From the NCBI RefSeq assembly GCF_002858925.1, contig NZ_PJRS01000022.1, positions 124,001 through 188,000 on the forward strand: 64,000 nt of DNA, in the 5' to 3' direction. The translations under genes were made by a program, and so were the position numbers. Position 1 is the stretch's first letter. The number at the start of each line of letters is the position of its first letter. This document shows positions 45,518-54,477 of the stretch, piece by piece. Below the pieces are notes generated by a model. That model had not been told where the DNA came from. It made no database searches and saw only the letters and a list, made by a program, of their open reading frames with translations. This stretch comes from Caulobacter zeae. GTDB taxonomy: Bacteria > Pseudomonadota > Alphaproteobacteria > Caulobacterales > Caulobacteraceae.

Positions 45518-46770
45518 GCAGGCCGATCGAACGGCTGGGCGCCGCCGCCGGACTGGCGGCGGCCCTGGCCTGCGCCTCGCCCGCCCTCGCCGGCGAACGC
45601 ACGACCCTAACCGGAGACTGGGGCGGTCTGCGCACCGACCTGGCCGGAGACGGGATCGCCTTCCGCGGCGACTATGTCTCGGAGACCTTCAGCGTGCTGG
45701 ACGGCGGCCTGCGGCGCGGCGGCGGCTACACCCAGCAGATCCGGGTCGGCGCCGATTTCGACCTCGACAAGCTGGCCGGCTGGTCGGGGGGGATCCTGCA
45801 CCTGACCTTCAACGACCGACGCGGCAAGGGCGTGTCGTCCGACGTGGTCGGCAACCGCCTGCCGATCCAGGAAGCCTATGGCGGCCAGTATACGCGCCTG
45901 ACCGAGCTCTCCATCGAGCAGCAGCTGGACGGCGGCCGGCTGGACCTACGGGCCGGCTTCTTCGCCATGGGCAACGACCTGGGCGGCATGGCCATCGGCT
46001 GCAACCTGGTCAACGCCGCCTTCTGCGCCCACCCGCTGTCGATGTCGGGCGACAGCGGCTGGTACAACTATCCCAACGCCCGCTGGGGCGTCGCCGCGCG
46101 CTACGCCGTGCGGCCAGACCTCTTCGTGCGCACCGGCGTCTACCAGGTGAACCCGGCCCTCAACGACAAGCGAAACGCCTGGCGTCCGTTCGCCTCCGGC
46201 TCCACCGGCGTCATGCTGCCGCTGGAGGTCGAGTACGATCGCGGGACCAACGGCGGCCTGCCGGGCCACTACAAGCTCGGCGCCTATTACGACAGCTCGC
46301 GCGTCACCCGTCAGGGCGAGACCGGAACGGTGAAGGGCCGCTACGGCGTCTACCTGCTGGCCGACCAGATGGTCTGGCGCGAGGGAAGCGGAAATCGGGG
46401 CCTGTCGCTGTTTGGCCAGTTCACCAGCAATCCCAAGGCCTCGGCCCCGATCACCCGCTGGTACGAGGCCGGCCTGGTGAAGACCGGAACCTTCCCCGGC
46501 CGCGACGCCGACACCATCGCGCTGGGCCTGATCCACGCCCGGCTCAATCCGCGCCTGCGGCAGGCCTATGCCGACACCGCCGCCTCGCCGGTCGACTACG
46601 CAGCTCTGCCGGCCGGCGAGACCGCAATCGAGTTGAGCTATGGCTGGCAGGCCAATCGCTGGCTGACCGTCCGTCCCGACGTGCAGTACGTCATAGACCC
46701 TGGCGCCTTCGGCTATCGCGACACCCCAAACGCCCTGGCCGTGGGCGCGCAGGTGAAGGCGCAGTTCTGA
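45514..46770 (+). CDS. oprB: OprB-family carbohydrate-selective porin
   Basis: 418 residues. A signal peptide (LAAALACASPALAGE) is followed by the OprB signature LTGDWGGLRTDLAGDGI and about sixteen beta strands with alternating aromatic residues, ending in a terminal Phe (VGAQVKAQF) as in outer-membrane barrels. The ATG overlaps the gcd stop (ATGA). Together they suggest sugar entry coupled to periplasmic oxidation. Confidence 0.9.
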   Translation: MSRPIERLGAAAGLAAALACASPALAGERTTLTGDWGGLRTDLAGDGIAFRGDYVSETFSVLDGGLRRGGGYTQQIRVGADFDLDKLAGWSGGILHLTFNDRRGKGVSSDVVGNRLPIQEAYGGQYTRLTELSIEQQLDGGRLDLRAGFFAMGNDLGGMAIGCNLVNAAFCAHPLSMSGDSGWYNYPNARWGVAARYAVRPDLFVRTGVYQVNPALNDKRNAWRPFASGSTGVMLPLEVEYDRGTNGGLPGHYKLGAYYDSSRVTRQGETGTVKGRYGVYLLADQMVWREGSGNRGLSLFGQFTSNPKASAPITRWYEAGLVKTGTFPGRDADTIALGLIHARLNPRLRQAYADTAASPVDYAALPAGETAIELSYGWQANRWLTVRPDVQYVIDPGAFGYRDTPNALAVGAQVKAQF

Positions 46771-46815
46771 GGGGCGAGACCGTTGGGACGCATGTGGATC
46801 CAACCGCCCCAACCT

Positions 46816-46951
46816 CCCGTCATTCCCGCCCTTGTGGCGGGAAACCCTGGCTCCGCTCGCAGGTGCGGCGCAAGCGGACTGCCTGGCAGTCCGCCCCATC
46901 CTCCCTTGCGGCCGACAGAGAGGTTCCCGCCACAAGGGCGGGAATGACGGG
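46816..46951. repeat. 136-bp element with perfect 28-bp terminal inverted repeats
   Basis: The 28 bases at 46816-46843 (CCCGTCATTCCCGCCCTTGT then GGCGGGAA) reappear as an exact reverse complement at 46924-46951. Each arm itself folds (CCCGCC-CTTGT-GGCGGG). The interior contains a 21-base palindrome GCGGACTGCC-T-GGCAGTCCGC (46874-46894) inside CGCAAG/CTTGCG. It has no coding capacity. It resembles a REP doublet or MITE-like element and fills most of the gap between oprB and aroK. Confidence 0.85.
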
Positions 46952-47064
46952 ATTGAAGGAAAGGCCGTGAATGCCCCCTCCCCAAAACTAACGCCCGCCC
47001 CAGGAATAACCGCAGTCCCAAGCGTGGCGGCGGGGGCGCGGGTCGTGTATCGGGGGAGCCGACC

Positions 47065-47640
47065 ATGACCGCCGAACTCGCTCCGCCCCGCTATCCAGAC
47101 CTCCGTGACCGGACCATCGTGCTGGTCGGGCTGATGGGCGTGGGCAAGTCCAGCGTCGGCCGGCGCCTGGCCAACACGCTGGACCTGCCGTTCCGCGACG
47201 CCGACAACGAGGTCGAACGCGCCGCCGGCCGCTCGATCCCCGAGATCTTCGCCGAGATGGGCGAAGAGGCCTTCCGCGACGGCGAGCGCCGGGTCATCGC
47301 CCGCCTGCTGGACGAGCCGCCGCATGTGCTGGCCACCGGCGGCGGGGCCTTCGTCAACGCCGAGACCCGCGCCCTGATCAAGGACAAGGCCATCGCCGTC
47401 TGGCTGAAAGCCGATCTGGAACTGCTGGCCCGCCGCGTCGGCCGCAAGGACGGTCGCCCGCTGCTGAAGAACCGCGACCCGATGGACGTCCTGCGCGAGC
47501 AGGCCGTGACCCGCTACCCCGCCTATGGCGAGGCCCACCTGACCGTCGAGACCGGCGACACGCCCCACATGGTGGCCGTCGAAGCCGTCATCGCCGCCCT
47601 GCAGGGCCGCCTCGCCGCCGCGTCCGCTACCGGAGAGTAA
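47065..47640 (+). CDS. aroK: Shikimate kinase
   Basis: 191 residues catalysing ATP-dependent phosphorylation of shikimate in aromatic amino acid synthesis. Motifs: Walker [37 protein letters not shown], the [13 protein letters not shown] and [13 protein letters not shown] shikimate loops, and the lid [28 protein letters not shown] site precedes the ATG. aroB starts four bases after the stop, forming the usual alphaproteobacterial aroK-aroB operon. Confidence 0.95.
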   Translation: MTAELAPPRYPDLRDRTIVLVGLMGVGKSSVGRRLANTLDLPFRDADNEVERAAGRSIPEIFAEMGEEAFRDGERRVIARLLDEPPHVLATGGGAFVNAETRALIKDKAIAVWLKADLELLARRVGRKDGRPLLKNRDPMDVLREQAVTRYPAYGEAHLTVETGDTPHMVAVEAVIAALQGRLAAASATGE

Positions 47641-47644
47641 AACC

Positions 47645-48760
47645 GTGATCCGCACCGTTCCCGTGGGCCTGGGCGACCGCGCCTATGACGTCGTCATCGG
47701 TACGGGCCTGATCGACAAGGCCGGCGAGCACGTCCTGCCGTTCCTGTCCAAGCGCAAGCGCTGCGCCGTGGTCACCGACGCCAATGTCGGCGAACACCAT
47801 GTGGAGCGCCTGTCGGTGTCGCTGGAAAAGGCCGGCGCCGCGGTCGACGTCATCGTGCTGCCGCCGGGCGAGGAGACCAAGAGCTTCGAGGGCCTGGCCC
47901 ACCTGTCGGACCAGCTGCTGGCGCTGAACCTGGAGCGCGGCGACATGATCGTGGCCTTCGGCGGCGGCGTGATCGGCGATCTGGCCGGCTTCGCCGCGGC
48001 GATCTACAAGCGCGGCGTCGACTTCATCCAGATCCCGACCACCCTGCTTGCCCAGGTCGACAGCTCGGTCGGCGGCAAGACCGCCATCGACACCCCCCGC
48101 GGCAAGAACCTGATCGGCGCCTTCCACCAGCCGCGCCTGGTTCTGGCCGACCTCGACGTGCTGGCCACCCTGCCCGCCCGCGAGCTGGCCTGCGGCTATG
48201 CCGAGGTCATCAAGTACGGCCTGCTGGGCGACTTCGAGTTCTTCGAGTGGCTGGAGAAAAACGTCCACGCCGTGCTCGAGCGCGACACGCAAGCCCTGGT
48301 CCGCGCCGTCGGCCGCAGCGTCGAGATGAAGGCCGAGATCGTCGCCGAGGACGAGAAGGAGGCCGGTCGCCGCGCGCTCCTCAACCTGGGCCACACCTTC
48401 GGCCACGCGATCGAGGCCGAGATGGGTTTCGGCGATGCGCTCAAGCACGGCGAGGCCGTGGGCGTGGGCATGGCCCAGGCCTTCCGCTTCTCGGCCTCGC
48501 AAGGCCTGTGCTCGGCCCAGGACGCCGTCCGCGCCGTGGCCGCCATCAAGGCCGCCGGCCTGCCGACCACCCTGGCCGACGTCCGCAGCCAGCCCTTCGG
48601 CGCCGACGCCCTGATCGCCCACATGGGTCAGGACAAGAAGGCCGAGGGCGGCGCCCTGACCTTCGTGCTGGTGCGCAGGATCGGCGAGGCTTTCGTCGCC
48701 AAGGGCGTCGATCCTGCCCCGCTGCGCGCCTTCCTGCTGACCGAGGGCGCGGCGGGCTGA
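47645..48760 (+). CDS. aroB: 3-dehydroquinate synthase
   Basis: 371 residues, GTG start. The enzyme converts DAHP to 3-dehydroquinate with NAD and a metal. Motifs: [80 protein letters not shown], and the metal ligands in [17 protein letters not shown] and [10 protein letters not shown]. Full length. Confidence 0.96.
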   Translation: MIRTVPVGLGDRAYDVVIGTGLIDKAGEHVLPFLSKRKRCAVVTDANVGEHHVERLSVSLEKAGAAVDVIVLPPGEETKSFEGLAHLSDQLLALNLERGDMIVAFGGGVIGDLAGFAAAIYKRGVDFIQIPTTLLAQVDSSVGGKTAIDTPRGKNLIGAFHQPRLVLADLDVLATLPARELACGYAEVIKYGLLGDFEFFEWLEKNVHAVLERDTQALVRAVGRSVEMKAEIVAEDEKEAGRRALLNLGHTFGHAIEAEMGFGDALKHGEAVGVGMAQAFRFSASQGLCSAQDAVRAVAAIKAAGLPTTLADVRSQPFGADALIAHMGQDKKAEGGALTFVLVRRIGEAFVAKGVDPAPLRAFLLTEGAAG

Positions 48761-48909
48761 AGCCTGCCGCGAGACGCGCGTTTCTGCTCGTCCGCAATCG
48801 CGCTTTCCCAAAGGCCAAGCTTGTTTACGTTCGAGCGGAACCGCTGCGGTTCCGGCGCGTTGAGGACGACGCGCCGGAGTGTCGGCGCAGGGGTCCAGGG
48901 GGAGCCTAG

Positions 48910-50532
48910 GTGACCGTTTTGGAGGCCGACGCAGTGTCAGCGACGGAGGAGGTTGCCAATCTCCGCCGGCGGCTGGCCGAAGCGCAGGCTGCTCACGCCG
49001 ACGAGGTCCGTCGCAACGAGGCGTTCAGCCGCATCGCCGCGGCCATCGGCGCGCACCAGAGCCTGGGCGAGACCGTCCAGGCGGTGATCGACGGCGGCGT
49101 CGAGCTGATCGGCGCCCAGTTCGGAGCCTTCTTCTACAACGTCACCGACGAGGCCGGAGAGAGCTACATGCTCTATGGCCTCGCCGGCGCGCCGCCCGAG
49201 GCGTTCGCCAACTTTCCCATGCCGCGCAAGACGGCGATCTTCGCCCCCACCTTCGACGGCGTGGGCGTGGTCCGTTCGGACGACATCCTGGCCGATCCGC
49301 GCTATGGCCAGAACGCGCCGCGCCGGGGCATGCCCGAGGGACACCTGCCTGTGCGCAGCTACCTGGCGGCTCCTGTGACCACGGTCGATGACGTGGTGCT
49401 GGGCGGCTTGTTCTTCGGCCATCGCGACACCGGGAAGTTCGACGCTCGCGCCGAAACCCTGATCATCGGCCTGGCCGCCCAGGCCGCCGTCGCCATCGAG
49501 CGTAGCCGCGCGGGCGAAGCCGGACACCGCGAACTGACTGAGCGTCGCCGCACCGAGGAGCGCCTGAAGTTCGCCCTCGATTCCGGCCGCCTGGGCTCGT
49601 GGGAGCTCGATGTCGGAACCCGCGCCTACGACGCTTCGGACATCTGCAAGTCGAACTACGGCCGCACCGCCGACCAGGACTTCGGCTTCGACGACCTCGT
49701 CGCCACCATCCACACCAGCGACCGTGAGCGAATGCTGGCGGCCATGGACGAGGCCATCCGCACCGGCGGCGACTACGACATCGAGTACCGCGTGGTGATC
49801 CCCAGCGGCGAGACGCGCTGGGTGCACGCCCGCGGCCGCGCGGCCGTGCGCGATGAAACACCGGTGATCGGCGGCGGGGTGCGGCGCATGGCCGGCGTGT
49901 CGCTGGACGTCACCGAGCGCAAGCGCGCCGAGGAGCGCCAGCGCCTGCTGCTCAACGAGCTCAATCACCGCGTCAAGAACACCCTGGTCACCGTCCAGTC
50001 GATGGCCGCCCAGACCCTGCGCGCCGCCGATGGCCTGGAGGCCTTCCGCGAAGCCTTCGAGGCCCGGCTGATCGCCCTGTCCCAGACCCATAACCTGCTG
50101 ACCGAGCAGAACTGGGAGAGCGCCAGCCTGCGCGAGATCGTCGACGCCGAACTGGAGGCCTTCGCCGGCCGCGAGCGGCTGGACTTCGATTACGCCCGCG
50201 ACCTGCGCCTCAACCCTAAGGCCACTGTCGCCATCGGCATGGCCGTGCACGAACTGGCCACCAACGCCGCCAAGTACGGCGCCCTGTCGACGCCCGAGGG
50301 ACGGGTGACGGTGGCGTGGTCCGTCGAACCGCTCGAAGCCCCTGTCCGCCTGGTCCTGACCTGGACCGAGCGCGACGGCCCGCGCGTAACCCCGCCGAGC
50401 CGCCGCGGCTTCGGCGCCCGCCTTCTGGAGAAGGGCCTCGCCGGAGAGTTGTCCGGCGTGGTCCGTCTCGCCTATGATCAATCCGGCCTGGTCTGCGCCA
50501 TGACGCTGCCCCTCGCCGCCCTGGAGCCGTGA
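48910..50532 (+). CDS. GAF-PAS HWE-family sensor histidine kinase
   Basis: 540 residues, GTG start behind GGGGGAGCC. A short coiled coil (about 10-45) leads into a GAF domain (about 45-200) and a PAS/PAC unit (about 220-335, ending DVTERKRAEE). The kinase core has NELNHRVKN with His353, LTEQNWESASL, HELATNAAKYGALS and GFGARLLEKGL, the HWE signature set. Its stop overlaps the start of a single-domain response regulator, the probable partner. It is soluble, so it likely senses an internal signal. Confidence 0.9.
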   Translation: MTVLEADAVSATEEVANLRRRLAEAQAAHADEVRRNEAFSRIAAAIGAHQSLGETVQAVIDGGVELIGAQFGAFFYNVTDEAGESYMLYGLAGAPPEAFANFPMPRKTAIFAPTFDGVGVVRSDDILADPRYGQNAPRRGMPEGHLPVRSYLAAPVTTVDDVVLGGLFFGHRDTGKFDARAETLIIGLAAQAAVAIERSRAGEAGHRELTERRRTEERLKFALDSGRLGSWELDVGTRAYDASDICKSNYGRTADQDFGFDDLVATIHTSDRERMLAAMDEAIRTGGDYDIEYRVVIPSGETRWVHARGRAAVRDETPVIGGGVRRMAGVSLDVTERKRAEERQRLLLNELNHRVKNTLVTVQSMAAQTLRAADGLEAFREAFEARLIALSQTHNLLTEQNWESASLREIVDAELEAFAGRERLDFDYARDLRLNPKATVAIGMAVHELATNAAKYGALSTPEGRVTVAWSVEPLEAPVRLVLTWTERDGPRVTPPSRRGFGARLLEKGLAGELSGVVRLAYDQSGLVCAMTLPLAALEP

Positions 50533-50906
50533 AACAGATGAAGACCCTCGCCGCCCTGAAGGTACTGGTGGTCGAAGACGAAGCCCTCGTCTCGATGCTG
50601 GTCGAGGACATGCTCGGCGATCTCGGCTGCGAGGTCGTGGGCCCGGCCGCCGAGATCGAGGAGGCCCTGCGCCTGGCCGGCTCGGCCGAGATCGACGCAG
50701 CCCTGCTCGACGTCAACCTGGGCGGACGCCCGATCTTCCCGGTCGCCGACGCCCTGAAGGCGCGCGGCGTGCCCTTCGCCTTCGCCAGCGGCTACGGCGA
50801 GGCGGGCCTGACCGAGCCGCACAAGGGCTCGGCGGTGCTGCAGAAGCCGTTCCGCGAGGCCGACCTGCGCCGCGTGCTCGAAGGCCTGGCCGCCCAGGTC
50901 GTCTGA
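50529..50906 (+). CDS. Single-domain response regulator
   Basis: 125 residues made only of a receiver domain: VLVVEDEALVSMLVEDML (acidic pocket), LLDVNLGGR with the phospho-accepting Asp61, FASGYGE (switch Thr/Ser position) and VLQKPF (Lys). GTG at 50529 overlaps the kinase stop, and an ATG at 50538 is an alternative. With no output domain it probably passes phosphate to another protein or acts as a phosphate sink. Confidence 0.9.
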   Translation: MKQMKTLAALKVLVVEDEALVSMLVEDMLGDLGCEVVGPAAEIEEALRLAGSAEIDAALLDVNLGGRPIFPVADALKARGVPFAFASGYGEAGLTEPHKGSAVLQKPFREADLRRVLEGLAAQVV

Positions 50907-51011
50907 CGCTGCGGGCTTCGCGCCCGCTCCATCCTCGGATCATCGACAGCCGCTTCGGACGCCCGGGGCGGCTGTTTTCGCTTGGCCGCCCGCCCAGCCA
51001 AGCGGCCAAAG

Positions 51012-51044
51012 AAAAAGGGCGGCGAGGTTGCCCTCGCCGCCCTT
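51012..51044 (-). terminator. Rho-independent terminator of the TonB receptor gene
   Basis: An 11-bp stem GGGCGGCGAGG / CCTCGCCGCCC with a four-base loop is followed on the minus strand by TTTTTC, 27 bases beyond the receptor stop. Confidence 0.85.
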
Positions 51045-51070
51045 CCCAGCCCCCTAGAGGGTTGGTTTTC

Positions 51071-54000
51071 CTACCACTTCTTGTTGATGTTCACGAACAT
51101 ACGACGGCCGAGGATGTCGTAGGACGAGGCCAGACGCATGTTCGAGAAGCGGCTCGCCGACGACGACGAGTAGAACGGCGGCTGCTCGTCGAACACGTTG
51201 TTGATGCCGGCGGTCACGGTGATGTCGTCGAACTTGCGACGGACCGAGACGTCGTGCGTGGCGTTGAACTCGATGTGACGCTTCACGTAGGCGGTCTGGT
51301 CACGGTACGTGATGATGTCCGTGCCATAGCCGCTGTAGCTGTCGTCGACGTCCGAGGTCTTGCCGACCATCTGGGTGGCCCAGGTGACGGTCCAATCGCC
51401 TTGGTTATACGAGACGCCCGTTCGGCCAGCGAAGTCCGGATAGGCCGTGAAGCCTTGGTTCTTCACCGGATCCGCGCCGTTGCTCAGCTGGGTGTACCAG
51501 TCGAGGGTCCAGGTGAACTGGCCCGAAACGGTCAGGGTGCCGTGCGGCAGCTCGTGACGGTACACCGCGCTCAGGTCGAGGGCGTTGTTCCACTGCTTGG
51601 CCACGTTCAGGTACGCGTCCGACACGGTCAGCACGGCGCCGAAGGTCGCCGACGAGGTGTCGGTGTTGCGGGTGATCAGGCTGCAGTACGGGCTGGTCGG
51701 GAAGTCAGGCGCATCCAGGCACGAGTCCAGGATGTTGGCGGCGCCGTAGCGCTGCACCTGGTTGTTGACCGTCAGCTCCGAGTAGTCGAGCGAGACGTTC
51801 AGGTCGATGAAGCTCGGCGAGAAGACGATGCCGATCGACTTGTTGTCCGACTCTTCGGCTTCCAGGTAACCAACGCCGCCCTTGGCGAAGATGGTGTAGG
51901 AGCCGGCGCCGCCGTGGGTCGAGTTGCCCGCGATGCCCAGGGCCGCGCAGTTGGCGCGCTGACGGTCGGTCACGCCGGCCGTGGTCGCGTACTGGTAGCA
52001 GGGGTCGCTGGTCTGGGCCAGGAAGCTGGACGACGAACCGAGGTACAGTTCGTACAGCGCCGGAGCGCGGAACGAGGTGCCCTTGTTGGCGCGCAGGGCC
52101 CAGGTGGAGTTGATGTTCCACTTCAGGCCGGCCTTGTAGGTGCTGCTCGAGCCGTACGACTTGTAGTCCGAGTAGCGCGCCGAGTAGTTCAGCGTCAGCT
52201 TGTCGATCAGCGGCAGGTCCTTCAGCAGCGGAACTTCAAGTTCGCCGAAGAGCTCCTTCACTTCGTCCGAGCCGTGGGTTTCAGCCGAGGCGGCCGAACC
52301 GTTGTAGTTGCTGTTGCGGCTGTTGTAGCCCGGGACGTCGTCCAGCTTTTCCTTGCGGAGCTGGAAGCCGACGGCCGCGCCCACCGGACCGGCCGGCAGG
52401 GTGAACAGGTCGCCGCTGATCGAGCCTTCCACGTACTGGTAGACGTACTCGGTGTGGCCTTGCTCGTAGCCGTTCAGGAAGGCGTACTCTTCCGGCGTCA
52501 GGTAGCTACCGCCGACCGTCGAGACCTTGGCCAGGTTGATGTTGGTCGGGCAGGTCGCGTTCGGCATGTTGGCCGAGATCGTCACGAGCGCTTGGTTGCA
52601 TCGGGCGGCGCCCGACACGGCCAGCATGCGGTCGTTGTAGATGAAGTCCTGGCCGTAGTCGCCCGACGACTTCGAGTACTGGCCGTAGATGTCCCAGTCC
52701 CAGTTGCCGAGGATCGGCAGCGATTCCGGCAGCACGCCGCGAGCGCCGAGGACGACGCGGGCGTAGTCGACGGTCTGGTCGCGGGTGACCGGCAGCACGA
52801 AGATCGGCGAGAACGACGAGGCCGCCAGGGCCGCGCCGGTCGGACCGACGTAGCTCGGGTTGTTGGCGATGTTGAAGGGGTTGGTCGGGTTGTTCGCGTT
52901 GATCGTCGGACCCAGCTGGCGGATGCTGCGCTGTTCCGATTCACGACGGTTCAGCAGCAGTTCGCCGTAGAGTTCCGTCTTTTCGGTCAGGTCGAAGCCG
53001 CCCGTGACGAACACCGACTTGCGGGTAACCGGCGACACGGCGTGGCGGTAGCCCTGCAGCGGCGAGTCGGTGGTCTGCAGCGCCTGGTTGGCGCGGGCGA
53101 AGGCAAGCGGGCTCGAGCAGTTGCCCGTCGTGCTGCTGCCGCAGTAGATCGTGTAGGCCGATTGCGTGCCGGCCAGGTCCGGACGGACGTCGGCCGAAAC
53201 GGTAGCCAGGCTGCCGTTGACGCGGCGGAAGCCGTTCAGGTCCCAGCCGTTCGAGACGGCGGCGGCGTCCGGGATGTAGCGGGCGGTGCCGCGGATGTAG
53301 ATGCCGGTCAGGGTGTTCAGGCACTTGTACGAACCGTCGGGCATGACGAGGTCGCGACGGGCGCCGGTCACCGGATCGAAGGTGTAGTCCTGCGGGCAGT
53401 TCAGGTAGTCGCGGTCTTTGAAGCGCAGGCCGTTCGACTGGTAGTACTCGGCCGAAGCGTTCACGTAGCCGCGGCTGAAGGTCCAGCCCTTCGAGATGTT
53501 GGCGCGGTAGACTTCACCGCCCTTGCTGAACGGCACGTTGGCGTTGACGTTGAATTCGCCGTCGTCGCTGTTGCGCTTCGTCATGATGTTCACGACGCCG
53601 GCGATGGCGTCCGAACCATAGATCGACGAGGCGCCGCCGGTCAGGATTTCGGTGCGGTCGACGACCGAGCTCGGAATGACGTTCAGGTCGAACGGGCCGA
53701 CCGTGCCGCCGATGCCGGCGGGACCGGCGCGACGGCCGTTGATCAGCGTCAGGCTGCGCTGGGCGCCCAGGCCGCGCAGCGACAGGGTGTTGGCGCCGTT
53801 GCCGCCGGTGGTGACGAAGCCGGTGAAGTTGTTGTTGATCTGCTGGCTGGTGGCGCCGAGGATCGAGCTCTGCAGGATCGAGGCGGTGTCGATCTGGCCT
53901 TGCAGTTCGGCGCTTTCGCTGGTGATCACGGTCACGGGCGAGGCGCTGTTGAATTCCGAGCGCTTGATGCGCGAACCGGTGACGACCAGTTCTTCAACTT

Positions 54001-54127
54001 CGTTGGCCGCGGCTTCTTCCTTCGGAGCCGGCTTGGCCGTCTGGGCCGAAGCGGCCGACACGACGCCAAGCATCGCGATACCCGCGATAACCGTCGTCGC
54101 GAGCAGATTTCTCTTATCAAACGTCAT
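51071..54127 (-). CDS. TonB-dependent outer-membrane receptor
   Basis: 1018 residues. The signal peptide LLATTVIAGIAMLGVVSAAS ends at SAQ. Near residue 45 a TonB box EELVVTGSRI is followed by the plug (SPVTVITSESAELQG, LSLRGLGAQRSLTLINGRR, ILTGGASSIYGSDAIAGVVN). The barrel ends with YDILGRRMFVNINKKW. It is Asn/Ser/Tyr-rich like peptide or glycan receptors of Caulobacterales. The ATG at 54127 gives the signal immediately. The neighbouring divergent S9 peptidase suggests uptake of peptides, but the ligand is unknown. Confidence 0.92.
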   Translation of the reverse strand: MTFDKRNLLATTVIAGIAMLGVVSAASAQTAKPAPKEEAAANEVEELVVTGSRIKRSEFNSASPVTVITSESAELQGQIDTASILQSSILGATSQQINNNFTGFVTTGGNGANTLSLRGLGAQRSLTLINGRRAGPAGIGGTVGPFDLNVIPSSVVDRTEILTGGASSIYGSDAIAGVVNIMTKRNSDDGEFNVNANVPFSKGGEVYRANISKGWTFSRGYVNASAEYYQSNGLRFKDRDYLNCPQDYTFDPVTGARRDLVMPDGSYKCLNTLTGIYIRGTARYIPDAAAVSNGWDLNGFRRVNGSLATVSADVRPDLAGTQSAYTIYCGSSTTGNCSSPLAFARANQALQTTDSPLQGYRHAVSPVTRKSVFVTGGFDLTEKTELYGELLLNRRESEQRSIRQLGPTINANNPTNPFNIANNPSYVGPTGAALAASSFSPIFVLPVTRDQTVDYARVVLGARGVLPESLPILGNWDWDIYGQYSKSSGDYGQDFIYNDRMLAVSGAARCNQALVTISANMPNATCPTNINLAKVSTVGGSYLTPEEYAFLNGYEQGHTEYVYQYVEGSISGDLFTLPAGPVGAAVGFQLRKEKLDDVPGYNSRNSNYNGSAASAETHGSDEVKELFGELEVPLLKDLPLIDKLTLNYSARYSDYKSYGSSSTYKAGLKWNINSTWALRANKGTSFRAPALYELYLGSSSSFLAQTSDPCYQYATTAGVTDRQRANCAALGIAGNSTHGGAGSYTIFAKGGVGYLEAEESDNKSIGIVFSPSFIDLNVSLDYSELTVNNQVQRYGAANILDSCLDAPDFPTSPYCSLITRNTDTSSATFGAVLTVSDAYLNVAKQWNNALDLSAVYRHELPHGTLTVSGQFTWTLDWYTQLSNGADPVKNQGFTAYPDFAGRTGVSYNQGDWTVTWATQMVGKTSDVDDSYSGYGTDIITYRDQTAYVKRHIEFNATHDVSVRRKFDDITVTAGINNVFDEQPPFYSSSSASRFSNMRLASSYDILGRRMFVNINKKW

Positions 54128-54143
54128 CAATGAAATTCCCCCG
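54113..54143 (-). promoter_or_regulatory. Start-region motif shared with the divergent S9 peptidase gene (receptor side)
   Basis: On the minus strand CGGGGGAAT (54135-54143), the ribosome binding region, is followed after 11 bases by CGTTTGATAAG (54113-54123) covering the first codons. The same two words occur in the same order around the divergent peptidase start (54442-54477). Confidence 0.4.
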
Positions 54144-54409
54144 CGGGCTGCCCCGCACTGCATTTCGCCAGCGGCACATCCCATACCGCCGGCGCGGCGA
54201 AACGTAACAGGTTTGCGACCCACCTCAACGCACTTGGCCAAATTGTGACGCGGATGTCCGAGATCGTAGCAAATACGACACAGTTTTGCCCACAGGGCGG
54301 CGGAAGCGACCTCCAAGAACGATGATCCTTGGATGAAACTGCTGGGCGCTCTAAGCAACGACGGGGGTGGAGGGGAAGGCGGGGACGCTGCAATCATCAA
54401 CCCCACGCT

Positions 54410-54430
54410 GCGCGCACATCTTGTGCGCGC
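54410..54430. promoter_or_regulatory. 9-bp perfect inverted repeat in the S9 peptidase leader
   Basis: GCGCGCACA-TCT-TGTGCGCGC can form a strong RNA hairpin or a dimeric protein site, ending 11 bases before the CGGGGGAAT ribosome binding region of the peptidase. The rest of the 327-base divergent region (54128-54454) shows no gene and no convincing promoter consensus. Confidence 0.45.
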
Positions 54431-54441
54431 TCATGCAGATT

Positions 54442-54477
54442 CGGGGGAATCCTGTTGCTTTCCAAGCGTTTGATAAG
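54442..54477 (+). promoter_or_regulatory. Start-region motif shared with the divergent TonB receptor gene (peptidase side)
   Basis: CGGGGGAAT (54442-54450) and, after 16 bases, CGTTTGATAAG (54467-54477) flank the TTG start. Both words are identical to those at the receptor start. The first serves as ribosome binding site, the second encodes signal-peptide residues. Confidence 0.4.

Noticed and set aside
51062-54133. A 1023-codon open frame on the plus strand
   Set aside because: It mirrors the TonB receptor almost exactly and has Val/Arg/Asp/Gly-rich shadow composition with no domain.
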